Assembly: GCA_045130235.1 (NCBI GenBank) | Contig: JBGUPJ010000044.1 | Location: forward strand, 36,982 to 100,981 | From: UBA1756 sp045130235 | GTDB lineage: Bacteria; Bacteroidota; Bacteroidia; Bacteroidales; WCHB1-69 | Direction of reading: 5' to 3' | DNA length: 64,000 nt | Part shown: positions 41,801 through 50,168 of the stretch, in pieces | Numbering within the stretch: the first letter of the stretch is position 1 | Layout: each line of letters opens with the position of its first letter | Made by a program: the position numbers and the translations under genes | The notes under the pieces: generated by a model | The model's database searches: none | Seen by the model: only the letters and a program-made list of their open reading frames with translations | Told to the model about the DNA's origin: nothing

Positions 41801-44785
41801 GGTATAATGGGTGTTCTGGCACACCTCGCCGGTGAGTTCCGTAATAGTGGCCGAACCCACGGCAAGGTGCAGACGCACAATGCTGTCGCAGTTAGCGGCA
41901 TTGGTGAGCGTTAACTCGTAGTCACCAGCCTCGCTCTCGTTGAAGCCGTTCTGGCTGTAGGTCTCGCCACTGCAAATCTGTGCGTAGAGGTCGGTGGTGT
42001 CGGGCGCGTTCAGCGTCAGGTGCAACGTGTAGGTGTCGTCGCAGAACTCACCGGCCGCGGTGCGGGTGTAGGTGTCGGAGGCCGTCAAGGTCTCGACATT
42101 GCCGGCGTAAGTCCATACATATTCGTAGCCGCAGGTTTCTACGGTTTCTTCGTAGTTCGCCCCTTGACGGATGGTGAGATTCAGGGTTACAATGCTGTCG
42201 CAGCCCTCCGTGGTCAGGAATTCTTTCACATATTCACCACTTTCATAGTAGGTATCGTCGCCCCAAGTGTAACTGTCGCAGGTGTCGATGCTGAGGCTCA
42301 CATTGGCTGGTTCGTAGATGGTGATGTTGTAGATGGTGGTGATGGGACATGCGTAGAAGTAAATGGGATTGGGCTCGCTGATCGTGTCGCTGGTGGTTTC
42401 CGTAAAGATTCTTTCGGGGTCGCCGGCGATAACCACCGTTCCACAGGCGGCTGTGTCAATGCGGATGGTATCAGGCTCTTCTACAGTCAGTTCCAAACGT
42501 ATCACTTCGCTGCAATAGGGGATTTCGGAAGGCATTTCCACAAAGTAGGTGCCAGTGGCGGGGTCATCTATCGAGAATCCCCAGTCGTAATAGCTCTGAC
42601 CAGCGCACACCATGTCGGTCACCACATTGGTGTCGGGTTGAGGGATGGAGAAGTAACTAACGGCTTCAGGGTTGAAGTAGTTGATTTCCACTTGGTCCAA
42701 ATAGGCGGCAGCGGTGTTGAAGGCAAGGTAGAAGTAGTGGTAATCGTCGGAGAGGGCCACATCCCACCAGTCGCTGTCGCCGCCAGCGATGGACTTGGGT
42801 TCCAGCGGGGTGCCATCGGTCTGGTAGTTCTCTTCCGTCAGCGGCACATTGGCCACGTAGGGTGTCCAGATGCGGGTGGAACTGTTGCTGGCCACCATGA
42901 GGCGGATGCCCGTGACGATGCCGGTGACGGGACGGGTGTTGTACATGCCCGCACGGGAGGCATTCATCTGCATGGCATTATTGTTGGTGTAAAGGTCGCA
43001 GTAGCCTTCCAAAGTGTCAATGCCGTTGGGGTCGACGGTGAGCCAGGTATCCAGAGTGCCGTAAGGGGTCACCGTCTCCTCAAAACTCTCTCTCGTGATG
43101 TGGAATTGTCCTGAGGCAAATTCCCAGCCTTTCATAAAGATGGCGTACAATGTGGTGTCCTGTGTGGGGATGAAAGTGCCGGCAGGAAGTATCTCCATGC
43201 CGCTGATATCGGATACGGGGTGGGTCAACTCGACCGATGACCATCCAACAAAGTCCATGCCCTTGCAAACTAAAGGCATGGGGAGTTCAACTCCGGGATT
43301 GCCTTCTGTATAATATAAGGTATCGAAAAGCGTGTCGCTTCCGGCCACATTCAGTGCCACATAATAGGTCTGCGGTTCAACAGGCGGATCGGGGATGATG
43401 GGGTCGGTGTAGTCTTCGAGATCGGCCATGCTTCTCGGGAAGATTTCGTAGGTGCCGTTGTAATCGAAAACAACGCCAGTAATGTTCTGCGCTACAGTGG
43501 GAATGGTTTCTCCTACAAGATCAAGGTCGCTATAGCGAACGCCCATCTTGGGATTGGTGTTCTCGTTGAGGTTGTAGTAGGTGGCTGCCGTAAAGGTGGT
43601 GGCAGTGGTGCTGATGACCACATTGGTGAGGGTGACGAGCTGGGCTTCGTAGCTTTCAGCATTGGCCAGCAAATCCTCGCAGGTCAGCTCGATGGGCGTA
43701 ATCACACTGCCGGCGCCTGCGGAGGCTCCCGGATCCACGGCGGGCACAAACTGCAGCATGCCCTGATAGACCTGAAGGGTACCGACAACGCCGGTGATGG
43801 CGTCGCCCTGCACGTAAGTGCTAGTGATAGTTCCGCTGTAGTCATCGATGAGGATGGCGGCGGTGGCATCCTGGATGTATTTGGCATGGCGGGTGTTGTT
43901 GGCGAAGGTGACGGTGGCTGTGCCGGTGTAGCGGTACAGCGTGCCGTTGGTAGCACCTTGGCGCAAGGTAGCCAGGTCGGCCACGTCAATCGGGAAGGTG
44001 TAGGTAGCGGTGGCAATCGGGCTGAATTCGCTGTTCAGCACGGCGATGGCCTTGAGGGTGGTGGTCTGCGTGATGGTGATGGGAGAGCTGTATTCTGAAG
44101 AGGTTTCGTCGGGTTCGGTGCCGTCTAAAGTATAGTAGATGGCCGCATCGGGGTCGCTACACGAGATGGTGATGGTTTGTGGGGTATAATAGGTGCCTGT
44201 ATTCACTGAGAAGGTGGGACGCGGCACGCTCGATGTAGATTCCGTAAATTTGTAGAAGCAGGTGCGGGTGTTTGCGATATTATTGCCACCGCTGCCAGCA
44301 CCGTTCCCGTTACCCGTATAGCAACGCCAGTCTTGATTGTTATATACTCCGATGTATCGATTGGTTGCAGTGTTTTTCAAATAGTTGTCTTCGAAGACAA
44401 ATTGTTTGTTGCTGTTCGTTCCCACACGTACACCGTTGTTGGTGCTGGTGCAGTAGAGCCATGTGGAGGTGGAACCATTGGGATAAAAGAGGTATCCGTC
44501 CACGCTATTGCCACTGATATTCCATTTGCAGTTGTCGGGCACTTCGCTTGAAATTTCAGTTTTTTCGTCATTCAAGGTGAGCGCAAAAGCAGTGGGAGCC
44601 GAAGCAGTGCCGTTGCTGTTGATCATGGCGCGGCCGCTGGTGGTGTCCACTATCACGAACACATCCGTGGAGTTGAGGTCGCTGATCTCAACACGATTCC
44701 ATGTCTGTGCATTGACACTTCCCATCATGATGAAAAGTATCATGCTCCAAAAGCAAATAATTCTGTGTAAAACTGAATGTCTCAT
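38876..44785 (-). CDS. Giant T9SS-exported repeat adhesin
   Basis: A 1969-residue surface protein. After the signal peptide come a beta-trefoil-like segment, a chitobiase C-terminal-like domain (TISCSDPDAAIYYTLDGTEPD, near 215) and an OB-fold-like domain (about 270-450). InlB-like beta-repeat blocks (YYVALNVAGSDTLFDTLYY, FDVNGNTTMVPAVVFNTGE) alternate with ligand-binding-like segments. There are about fourteen repeats of some 49 residues with the pattern DEACVTYTWNGQTYSESG and NGCDSVVTLHLTI, each with two Cys. Six in a row are nearly identical even in DNA. The tail (CYPNPTTGMVNVQC to FKVLLTK) is a T9SS C-terminal domain. Short tandem repeats have entered the frame near 39052. Probably an adhesin; the ligand is unknown. 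Confidence 0.88.
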   Translation of the reverse strand: MRHSVLHRIICFWSMILFIMMGSVNAQTWNRVEISDLNSTDVFVIVDTTSGRAMINSNGTASAPTAFALTLNDEKTEISSEVPDNCKWNISGNSVDGYLFYPNGSTSTWLYCTSTNNGVRVGTNSNKQFVFEDNYLKNTATNRYIGVYNNQDWRCYTGNGNGAGSGGNNIANTRTCFYKFTESTSSVPRPTFSVNTGTYYTPQTITISCSDPDAAIYYTLDGTEPDETSSEYSSPITITQTTTLKAIAVLNSEFSPIATATYTFPIDVADLATLRQGATNGTLYRYTGTATVTFANNTRHAKYIQDATAAILIDDYSGTITSTYVQGDAITGVVGTLQVYQGMLQFVPAVDPGASAGAGSVITPIELTCEDLLANAESYEAQLVTLTNVVISTTATTFTAATYYNLNENTNPKMGVRYSDLDLVGETIPTVAQNITGVVFDYNGTYEIFPRSMADLEDYTDPIIPDPPVEPQTYYVALNVAGSDTLFDTLYYTEGNPGVELPMPLVCKGMDFVGWSSVELTHPVSDISGMEILPAGTFIPTQDTTLYAIFMKGWEFASGQFHITRESFEETVTPYGTLDTWLTVDPNGIDTLEGYCDLYTNNNAMQMNASRAGMYNTRPVTGIVTGIRLMVASNSSTRIWTPYVANVPLTEENYQTDGTPLEPKSIAGGDSDWWDVALSDDYHYFYLAFNTAAAYLDQVEINYFNPEAVSYFSIPQPDTNVVTDMVCAGQSYYDWGFSIDDPATGTYFVEMPSEIPYCSEVIRLELTVEEPDTIRIDTAACGTVVIAGDPERIFTETTSDTISEPNPIYFYACPITTIYNITIYEPANVSLSIDTCDSYTWGDDTYYESGEYVKEFLTTEGCDSIVTLNLTIRQGANYEETVETCGYEYVWTYAGNVETLTASDTYTRTAAGEFCDDTYTLHLTLNAPDTTDLYAQICSGETYSQNGFNESEAGDYELTLTNAANCDSIVRLHLAVGSATITELTGEVCQNTHYTENGFDILAETAGVFTHSMTIERPGTCDSIVNLTLTVRPTYYEEISDEACGTYTWNYTEYTESGTYTWNGQAANGCDSTVVLTLTIHQPATITITDEACSSYEWNGTTYTESGEYTWLGQTADGCDSIVTLQLTINTPDTTDLNETAIDSYTWNEETFNESGDYTRIFTNIHNCDSVVNLHLTITHNYTVTFDVNGNTTMVPAVVFNTGEQTLPLPTLEGCGNMSFIGWSTSSQLTGTTMLPEIVNELTPTSDITLYAVFAQMPELDSIVITRASFATVAGYGTPDEWQVISAVNGTAITGIADLFTNGTYMQMRGTAAPHPYNVTELPGNILSISIIGAGTGSPRPWTPYLANTPLTADNFSSEGTSLNTQTAADNSSEVRWDVTTPARYFYLSLGGNAVYVSSITITYTTGDLRYTLNPTEEIVLNESICNGQTYNDNIFNESEAGTYEATIPGEGFCATHYTLHLTVNQPVTNEIEETACNEFEWQGETLTTSGDYTATFTAANGCDSVVTLHLTINQPVETEITDEACVTYTWNGQTYSESGNYTATFTAANGCDSVVTLHLTIHQPVETEITDEACVSYVWNNQTYSESGDYTATFTAANGCDSVVTLHLTINQPVETEITDEACVSYVWNNQTYSVSGDYTATFTAANGCDSVVTLHLTINQPVESEFSDEACVTYTWNGQTYSESGDYTATFTAANGCDSVVTLHLTIHQPVETEITDEACVTYTWNGQTYSESGDYPMTLTAANGCDSVVTLHLTINQPVTSTETLTICASELPYTWNDIVFEDEGIDSVTLTAANGCDSLVIMTLTITRINTDVETENTTIHALQENAEYQWINCETNEWIENATGQEFAPEASGSYACIITYNGCVDTTDCMDVTVGIYEMCCGEIRCYPNPTTGMVNVQCTMNNVQWKNAEIQVLDMYGRLLHTETISTSTMQIDLSRYANGIYFIRWMDEGDVKGTFKVLLTK
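39500..40395 (-). repeat. 147-bp tandem coding repeats in the adhesin gene
   Basis: Six near-identical units with an exact 147-base period; the word CTGTCGCA recurs at 39537, 39684, 39831, 39978, 40125 and 40272. Each encodes 49 residues of the ACVTYTWNGQTY repeat. Such arrays change copy number by recombination, so the protein length probably varies between strains. Confidence 0.9.
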
Positions 44786-44868
44786 ATAAATTTGTTTATT
44801 TTAAATGAATGATTTTTAATGATTTAAATAGAATTATAAACTAATATTTGTGGATTGTTTTTCGGTGA

Positions 44869-44898
44869 CAAAAGTACAAAATTTTCTGCAAAAAACAA
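44869..44898 (-). promoter_or_regulatory. Promoter of the adhesin gene
   Basis: On the minus strand: TTG (44898-44896), 19 bases, TACTTTTG (44876-44869). The -7 element is a TAnnTTTG match; the upstream TTG lies beside the T-tract of the terminator of the preceding gene. The leader to the ATG at 44785 is 83 bases. Confidence 0.5.
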
Positions 44899-44930
44899 GG
44901 GCACACTCTCGTCTTTCAAGAATGTGCCCT
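44890..44930 (-). terminator. Terminator of the binding-protein gene at 44974
   Basis: Perfect 8-bp arms (44898-44905 and 44923-44930, AGGGCACA and complement) followed on the minus strand by TGTTTTTT. A short degenerate TTTCCAG/TTTTCAG repeat array (44938-44996) lies between it and the gene. Confidence 0.8.
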
Positions 44931-44973
44931 GATACTTTCCAGTTTCCAGTTTCCAGTTTTCAGTTTTCAGTTT

Positions 44974-45852
44974 TCAATTTTCAATTCTCAATTTCTCCGC
45001 CATTGTATCAATGACTTGGAAATTCCTCGGACAGAGGTTGTCGATGCTGCTGGATGGGATGGGGTAGGCGTGGCCTTCTTTGACTGCTCGGAGCTGGTTG
45101 TAAGGGGCTGTTTTACAGAATGTTTTGTAGTCTTCGTCGCGGATGAAGATGCAGTCGGGGTCTTGTTGGAAGAGGTATTCGCGGCTCACACTCCATGTGG
45201 TGAGTTCCTCGCCAATGTTGCGCCCCCCCGCCAGCGTGATGATGTCGTGGATGAAGGTGTTTCCGGGAACGGTATAGTCGCCAGTCTCGCCAAAACCTAC
45301 CACATAATATACCGATTTCTGCGATTGGGGGGCATTCTCTTTGTAAAGATTGATTTTCTGTTGGTAGGTCTTCGCAAGGCTGTCGGCCGCCTCGGTGCGG
45401 TTCAGCAGCACCCCTACGGTTCGAATCAGCCGCGGCAGGTCGTCAATGCGCTGCTCCTCTTTCAGACAATAAACTGGAATGCCGACTTTCTCAAACTGCT
45501 TCACAGTTTTGTCGCTGACAATTGAGCCTACAATGATTAGGTCGGGATTCTGTTTCAACACATTCTCCACGTTGATGTTGATGAGGTCGCCGACCTTCGG
45601 AATGTTTTGGGTCTCAGGTGGATAGTCGCAGAACTGGGAGATACCCACCAGCTTGTCTTCCGCATGAAGCAGGAAGATGGCCTCTGTGACGGCCTGAGAG
45701 AAAGAAACAACGCGAAGGGGCTCTTTTTCAAGCACCACTTCGCGCTGGTAGGAGTCCTTTCCTTTGAAAAATACATTTTCGGAGGTCTGTCGCTGACGGT
45801 AACATCCCATCAGCGCAATGCCGATACAAAGGACAAGGAGGATTTTTCTCAT
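44974..45852 (-). CDS. Cobalamin/iron-type ABC transporter substrate-binding lipoprotein
   Basis: A 292-residue lipoprotein (lipobox LMGC at Cys17) of the helical-backbone metal-receptor fold, like BtuF and FhuD. Signs include RVVSFSQAVTEAIFLLHAEDKLVGIS at the start of the domain, NVENVLKQNPDLIIV, and the C-terminal IFIRDEDY and AYPIPSS. No permease, ATPase or TonB receptor is nearby, so the ligand (vitamin B12, heme or siderophore) cannot be chosen. The start lies three bases after the stop of the FKBP gene, so the two are co-transcribed. Confidence 0.8.
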   Translation of the reverse strand: MRKILLVLCIGIALMGCYRQRQTSENVFFKGKDSYQREVVLEKEPLRVVSFSQAVTEAIFLLHAEDKLVGISQFCDYPPETQNIPKVGDLININVENVLKQNPDLIIVGSIVSDKTVKQFEKVGIPVYCLKEEQRIDDLPRLIRTVGVLLNRTEAADSLAKTYQQKINLYKENAPQSQKSVYYVVGFGETGDYTVPGNTFIHDIITLAGGRNIGEELTTWSVSREYLFQQDPDCIFIRDEDYKTFCKTAPYNQLRAVKEGHAYPIPSSSIDNLCPRNFQVIDTMAEKLRIEN

Positions 45853-45855
45853 GAA

Positions 45856-46530
45856 TTATTGAGGATTGACTTCCAAAAGTTCCACTTCGAAAATCAGGGT
45901 TGCGCCGGGCTTGATGGTCTGTGCGCCACGGTCGCCGTAACCCAGGTCGGAGGGGATGTAAAGGATGTACTTGGAGCCTTCGCTCATCAGCTGCAGACCT
46001 TCCGTCCAGCCGGCAATTACGCCGTTGAGCGGGAATACGATGGGTTCGCCACGCTCTACTGATGAGTCAAATACGGTGCCGTCGAGCAGGGTGCCGGTGT
46101 AATGAACTTTCACCTTGTCGGTGGCGGTGGGCTTTTTGCCAGTACCTTCTTTCACCACTTTGTACTGGAGGCCGGAGGCGGTTTCCTTCACATCCTTGTT
46201 CTTCTTGTTCTCGGCCAAGAATTTGGCACCAGCTTCTTTCTCTTCCTTCAACATGCGGTTCTGGGATTCTTTCACCATCTCATCCACATAGCCAAAAGCC
46301 TCCTGCATCTGTTCCTGGTTGAACTGGTTCTCGCCAGCAATGGCATCTTTGATGCCCTTCACCAGCATGTCCATGTCAACGGTGATGCCCAGATTTCTGA
46401 ATTGTTCGCCATAGTTGGCACCAAGCGCGTAGCTTGCTTTCTCTTGTTTTGTCATTTCGGTTTGTGCTTTGGTCGCGGTGCCAGCGAAAATGATGCCGGC
46501 AAATGCGAGGATTAATACAATGTTTCTCAT
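45856..46530 (-). CDS. FKBP-type peptidyl-prolyl isomerase, exported
   Basis: A 224-residue periplasmic protein-folding factor. A signal peptide (MRNIVLILAFAGIIFAGTATKAQ) precedes the N-terminal dimerisation helices (KASYALGANYGEQF to AENKKNKDVKETASGLQY). The catalytic FKBP domain follows (VKVHYTGTLLDGTVFDSSVERGEP, GWTEGLQLMSEGSK, PSDLGYGDRG, IPxGATLIFEVELL-type end). The layout is that of FkpA/Mip. It is first in a two-gene unit with the binding lipoprotein, and has a TAnnTTTG element 27 bases upstream. Confidence 0.93.
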   Translation of the reverse strand: MRNIVLILAFAGIIFAGTATKAQTEMTKQEKASYALGANYGEQFRNLGITVDMDMLVKGIKDAIAGENQFNQEQMQEAFGYVDEMVKESQNRMLKEEKEAGAKFLAENKKNKDVKETASGLQYKVVKEGTGKKPTATDKVKVHYTGTLLDGTVFDSSVERGEPIVFPLNGVIAGWTEGLQLMSEGSKYILYIPSDLGYGDRGAQTIKPGATLIFEVELLEVNPQ

Positions 46531-46556
46531 GATTTGAGGTTTTGAATTTGAGGGTG

Positions 46557-46564
46557 CAAAAATA
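46557..46564 (-). promoter_or_regulatory. -7 element of the FKBP gene
   Basis: Reads TATTTTTG on the minus strand, a TAnnTTTG match, inside the 43-base gap after lplA. Confidence 0.5.
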
Positions 46565-46573
46565 CGACTTTTA

Positions 46574-47545
46574 TTAGAAAAATAGAGCCATCATCTCATC
46601 TATCGTCACATTTCTGAAGTAATCGTTGATTTCCACCCCCTCCAAAATCTTGCGAATGCTTTCTGTATCATACTTTTGATGGAGGAATTGTCTTTCGAAC
46701 TCCACGGGCTCTTTTTGTGAGAAGAAATCTCCGTAGAACTTGATGTCCTGTATGAGTCCCTTCTCCACGTTGAGGTTCAGCTCCACGTTGCCGCCGCCCG
46801 TACGCATCTGCTTGCTGTAGCCGAACTTGGGCGAGGTGCCGAAGTTCCACTCCCAGGTACTGTACTTTTCGTCGCGCAGCTGGCGGATGGCCCGCAGGTC
46901 CTCCTCAGTGAAATCATACATGACGGCCTCCCCACTGTTGTCGCGGATGTTCCGCATCACAGTGTCGATGAAGTCGGTGACCGTCATCGGCTTGGGCAGG
47001 TGCTCGCTGATGTTGGTGACACGCTTCCGTACCGATTTTACGGCCTTGTCGGTGAATTTCAGCGGGTTGACCTTCAACGCCGCCGTCAGGTCGCTCATCT
47101 CCGAGGAGAACAGCAACGTGCCGTGGTGCAGGATGCGGTTTTTGTAGATGCATTGTGCCGTCCCGGAGAATTTCATCCCATTGATGGTCAAGTCGTTGCG
47201 ACCTTCAAATCGGGCGGGTACGCCCAACTCATTCATCACTCGCAGGATGGGCTCCGAGAAGGTGCGGAAGTCGCCGCTGCCTTTGCTGCCGATGAAGGTG
47301 TAGTTCACATTGCCGAGGTCGTGAAACACCGCGCCACCGCCCGTCATGCGCCGCACTACCTTGATGGCGTGCTCCTGCACGTAGTCTGCGTTGATCTCCG
47401 CTGCTGTGTTCTGGTATTTGCCAATGATGATGGATTTGTCGTTGCGCCAAAGCATAAAGATGTCTTCCTCAAAATGTTTGAGAACATACTCCTCGGTGGC
47501 AAGGTTAAAATAAGCGTCTGTGCTGGGGTTGTAAATGCAAATCAT
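46574..47545 (-). CDS. lplA: Lipoate-protein ligase
   Basis: Attaches lipoic acid to the lipoyl domains of oxo-acid dehydrogenases or the glycine cleavage H protein, using ATP. The 323-residue protein has the N-terminal catalytic fold with RRMTGGGAVFHDLGNVNYTFI near residue 65-85, a typical variant of the RRxSGGGAVFHD motif, then NGMKFSGTAQC and the catalytic-lysine region. The C-terminal accessory domain (WEWNFGTSPKFGYSKQ) makes it the LplA-type enzyme that activates and transfers in one step. It follows a spacer of GTTGAATC-like repeats and a palindrome. Confidence 0.94.
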   Translation of the reverse strand: MICIYNPSTDAYFNLATEEYVLKHFEEDIFMLWRNDKSIIIGKYQNTAAEINADYVQEHAIKVVRRMTGGGAVFHDLGNVNYTFIGSKGSGDFRTFSEPILRVMNELGVPARFEGRNDLTINGMKFSGTAQCIYKNRILHHGTLLFSSEMSDLTAALKVNPLKFTDKAVKSVRKRVTNISEHLPKPMTVTDFIDTVMRNIRDNSGEAVMYDFTEEDLRAIRQLRDEKYSTWEWNFGTSPKFGYSKQMRTGGGNVELNLNVEKGLIQDIKFYGDFFSQKEPVEFERQFLHQKYDTESIRKILEGVEINDYFRNVTIDEMMALFF

Positions 47546-47548
47546 AAG

Positions 47549-47625
47549 GGGAGATGGTTGAATCGTTGAATCGTTGAATTGTTGAATCGTTGAGGTTGTT
47601 GAATTGTTGAATGGTTTAGGTTTTC
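47549..47625. repeat. Degenerate tandem repeat upstream of lplA
   Basis: About eight copies of an eight-to-nine-base unit like GTTGAATCG or GTTGAATTG. No promoter element was recognised here. Confidence 0.6.
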
Positions 47626-47640
47626 TGTCGGTTGTTTTGG

Positions 47641-47666
47641 TAGAGACGCGATTTATCGCGTCTCCA
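47641..47666. repeat. Palindromic element GTAGAGACGCG-type between genes
   Basis: Perfect 10-bp arms at 47643-47652 and 47655-47664 with a two-base loop. The outer arm is the same as in the repeat inside the FISUMP gene at 34631. It lies between lplA and the BadF-type kinase gene and could also end transcription, though no T-tract follows. Confidence 0.75.
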
Positions 47667-47678
47667 CATTGTATCCTT

Positions 47679-48509
47679 TCATCCTTTAATCAATTGCAGC
47701 GGTGAGGCAGCCACCTGTCCGATGGTCACATTATGCTGGCGGGCAGCCTCTTCCAAGAAGGGACGGTAATGCCATGCCACCGAGCCCATCAGGTGCAGCG
47801 GCAAGGTGTTGTGACCGGACAAAGGAAGGATTTGCTCCTTAAAGAATTGGTTGAAAGAATGGTTAATAAGTATTTGTAATTCAGTAAATTCTGTTAATTT
47901 TTTGTCAATAAATTTGGCGAAGCCGGAGAAGAACAGGTTAGGGGAGGGGGCTCGGTAAACACGGCGCAGCACCTCGCTGCGGTCCAGCCCGAACTCACGT
48001 TCCAGGGCTTCGTGGCATTCCGGCGGCAGCCCGCCTTTCAGGTACTGACTGATGAGCAGCTTGCCGAGGTGGGTGCCGCTGCCCTCATCGCCGAGCATCC
48101 AGCCCAAGGAGGGCGAAATCTCCGTAATCTGCTGACCATCATACCGGCAGGCAGCGGCACCCGTGCCGAGAATGGCGGTCAGGCAGGGCTGCCGCCTCGA
48201 CAGCAGGCGGCAGGCACCCGCCAGGTCCGACTCCACCACCACGGTGGTGGCGTGGTAATGGGCTTCGATGGCCTTCCGCACGCGCGCGGCATTGGCCGGA
48301 TTGCCGCAGCCCGCGCCGGCAAACACGATCTCCTGCACTTCACTTCCGCTCTGTTCCGAAAATTGGGCCATGGCGGCGTCAATGGTGGCATCATCGGCAT
48401 AGCTGGCATTGATGCCGGCACCCGTGAAATGCCGCACATAGCGGTTCTGTTCATCCAGAAGGATGCAGTCGCATTTGGTGGCTCCACTGTCGAAAAATAA
48501 GTTTTTCAT
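47679..48509 (-). CDS. BadF/BadG/BcrA-type kinase, probably an N-acetylglucosamine or related sugar kinase
   Basis: A 276-residue member of the actin-like ATPase superfamily. It has the phosphate-1 motif FFDSGATKCDCIL at the N-terminus, the phosphate-2 region AILGTGAAACRY near residue 115, and LGDEGSGTHLGKLLI near 140, all typical of single-domain glucosamine kinase-like proteins. The size fits those rather than the larger activators of dehydratases. It begins two bases after the queH stop, so the two genes are translationally linked, although their functions show no obvious connection. Confidence 0.82.
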   Translation of the reverse strand: MKNLFFDSGATKCDCILLDEQNRYVRHFTGAGINASYADDATIDAAMAQFSEQSGSEVQEIVFAGAGCGNPANAARVRKAIEAHYHATTVVVESDLAGACRLLSRRQPCLTAILGTGAAACRYDGQQITEISPSLGWMLGDEGSGTHLGKLLISQYLKGGLPPECHEALEREFGLDRSEVLRRVYRAPSPNLFFSGFAKFIDKKLTEFTELQILINHSFNQFFKEQILPLSGHNTLPLHLMGSVAWHYRPFLEEAARQHNVTIGQVAASPLQLIKG

Positions 48510-48511
48510 TT

Positions 48512-49066
48512 TCAGATATTTGATGGTTCGTTAGGGCGAAATGAGAACTCGCAGCCGCAGTATTGCTGGTTGTAGAAACCGTTCTCTTTCAGCAGGGTGT
48601 TGCGTCGTTCCTGTAAACCGCCCTTCCGCCAGTTGCGGTCAAGAAATTCCACATCGGGGTAGGGAAGTGCCGCCGCCCGCCCCGCCTCGCTGATCTGGTC
48701 GAGTCGTTTCCAGCGCGATGAGGCTAATGTGGTGGCAAACAGAGAGATGCCAAGGTCGTGGGCGAGGCGGGCGGTCGCCTCCATCCGCATTCGGAAACAT
48801 TGCAGGCACCGCTCGCCGCGCTCGGGTTCCTCCTCCAGCCCGGCCACGGAACACCGCCACGCCTCATGGTCATAGTCGCCGTCGATGATCGGCACGCCTA
48901 ATTTGGCGGCGTATTTCGTGCATTCGTTCTTGCGGATAAGGTACTCCTGCTCCGGGTAGATGTTGGGGTTGAAGTAGAACAGGGTGGGTTCCCATCCGTT
49001 CTGCAACATCCATTCCAGAATGGCCGCCGAACAGGGCGCGCAGCAACAGTGCAGGAGGATTTTCAT
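48512..49066 (-). CDS. queH: Epoxyqueuosine reductase QueH
   Basis: Reduces epoxyqueuosine in tRNA to queuosine, replacing QueG in organisms that lack it. The 184-residue protein has the adjacent-cysteine motif HCCCAPC at residues 7-13, CTKYAAKLGVP, ERCLQCFRMRM near 90, and the C-terminal YCGCEFS. These cysteines bind the 4Fe-4S cluster and second metal in QueH. queA, for the preceding step, lies 6 kb away at 54864 on the other strand. The 80-base upstream gap holds the terminator of the lipoprotein gene and no recognised TAnnTTTG element. Confidence 0.92.
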   Translation of the reverse strand: MKILLHCCCAPCSAAILEWMLQNGWEPTLFYFNPNIYPEQEYLIRKNECTKYAAKLGVPIIDGDYDHEAWRCSVAGLEEEPERGERCLQCFRMRMEATARLAHDLGISLFATTLASSRWKRLDQISEAGRAAALPYPDVEFLDRNWRKGGLQERRNTLLKENGFYNQQYCGCEFSFRPNEPSNI

Positions 49067-49084
49067 GATGATTTTGCGCTTTAT

Positions 49085-49124
49085 AAATAAAAAAGTGAAC
49101 AGCAGCCGAACTGCCGTTCACTTT
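49085..49124 (-). terminator. Terminator of the lipoprotein gene at 49147
   Basis: Arms AAAGTGAAC (49092-49100) and GTTCACTTT (49116-49124) with a further GCAG/CTGC inner stem, followed on the minus strand by TTTTTATTTAT. Confidence 0.85.
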
Positions 49125-49146
49125 ATCAATTTAGCAGAAGTATCTG

Positions 49147-50031
49147 CTATTCATATTCATAATAATAAGTGGTGATATTGGTGTAGATGTTGGTGAGGTT
49201 GCCGACCGTGTGGGTGGTCTTTTCGGTGCGGGTCTCTTCAACAGGGTATTTGCCATCGAGTTTCGGGAAGGTGATCTCCATGTCAATCACGCGGCTGCTG
49301 ATGTAGGTGTCCTCATAGTGGTAGGACTGCACAGCGTTTTTGGAGAGACCGTAACCGGTGACATCATCACCAAGGCCTTCGGGGGCAAGCAGATGATAGA
49401 AGGGGTTGAGGTTGTCGCTGTAAGTGAAAGTATAGGTGAAATCGTTGTTGTTGTTGTCGTGTCTTTTGAGGGTGACAAGGTTTTTGTGGTCATATTCATA
49501 CACATCGCTGTATTTGTAAAGACCTTTGGCTTCAGCCTTGCAAGCCTCAAACTGAGCCACTTGAGCTTGGGCGATGGCCGGTTCGATGCCGCGGAAAGCC
49601 ACTTCGAGCAGACGTGAGCTCTTCATGTAGTTGTTGTCAATCACAACGTCAACGCCGGAGATGAACTTGCCATCATGTTTGAAGGTGTAGGAGGCGATTT
49701 CCTCGTTGCCGTCCATGAAAGTGATTTTTTCGATGAGCTTGCCGTCGTATGTGTAGATGATTTTCTCGTCTCCGTATGTGAGGGAAGAGAGCTGTTTTTT
49801 GTCGTAGTTGAAGTTGATGGTTACATCATCATCATTGAGGGTGATGCTGGTGAGGACTTTGCCGTCCCAGTTCCAAGTCTCCTGCAGGATGCGGTCGCCA
49901 CCGTCTTTAGAGGTGTAGATTTTGGAGATTTTTTTCTTCGGTTTGTACATGCCGTCTTTCTGGCATGAGGTGAAAGCGAAGGCCACCATGCAGGCGGTGA
50001 GGGCGATAAATAAAGTTCTGATGTTTTTCAT
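49147..50031 (-). CDS. Lipoprotein with YD/RHS-like beta repeats
   Basis: A 294-residue lipoprotein; the signal peptide ends in the lipobox FTSC (Cys23). The body is built of short beta-strand repeats (TWNWDGKVLTSITL, FNYDKKQLSSLTYGDEKIIYTYDGKLIEKITFMDG, VYEYDHKNLVTLKRHDN), which resemble the DUF4595/RHS-like lipoproteins common in Bacteroidota. The function is unknown. The gene is divergent from rnfD and has its own terminator, so it is a single transcription unit. Confidence 0.7.
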   Translation of the reverse strand: MKNIRTLFIALTACMVAFAFTSCQKDGMYKPKKKISKIYTSKDGGDRILQETWNWDGKVLTSITLNDDDVTINFNYDKKQLSSLTYGDEKIIYTYDGKLIEKITFMDGNEEIASYTFKHDGKFISGVDVVIDNNYMKSSRLLEVAFRGIEPAIAQAQVAQFEACKAEAKGLYKYSDVYEYDHKNLVTLKRHDNNNNDFTYTFTYSDNLNPFYHLLAPEGLGDDVTGYGLSKNAVQSYHYEDTYISSRVIDMEITFPKLDGKYPVEETRTEKTTHTVGNLTNIYTNITTYYYEYE

Positions 50032-50095
50032 TGGATGAAAATTTTGATTTAAATAATTGATTGATTGATAATTTTCTTTTTCTTAATTAAGGCTG

Positions 50096-50103
50096 CAAAT
50101 ATA
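50096..50103 (-). promoter_or_regulatory. -7 element of the lipoprotein gene at 49147
   Basis: Reads TATATTTG on the minus strand. A TTTG occurs 24 bases further upstream (50128-50131), a little beyond the usual spacing. Confidence 0.5.
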
Positions 50104-50160
50104 CAAGTATTTTTTGGAAAAAAATATCAAAAAAATTTTTTTCAGCTTGATAAATATTTG

Positions 50161-50168
50161 TACCTTTG
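50161..50168 (+). promoter_or_regulatory. -7 element of the rnfDGEA operon
   Basis: TACCTTTG, a TAnnTTTG match, 22 bases before the rnfD ATG at 50191. It lies inside the in-frame upstream extension of rnfD, which supports the shorter start. No TTTG box was seen at the right distance. Confidence 0.5.
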
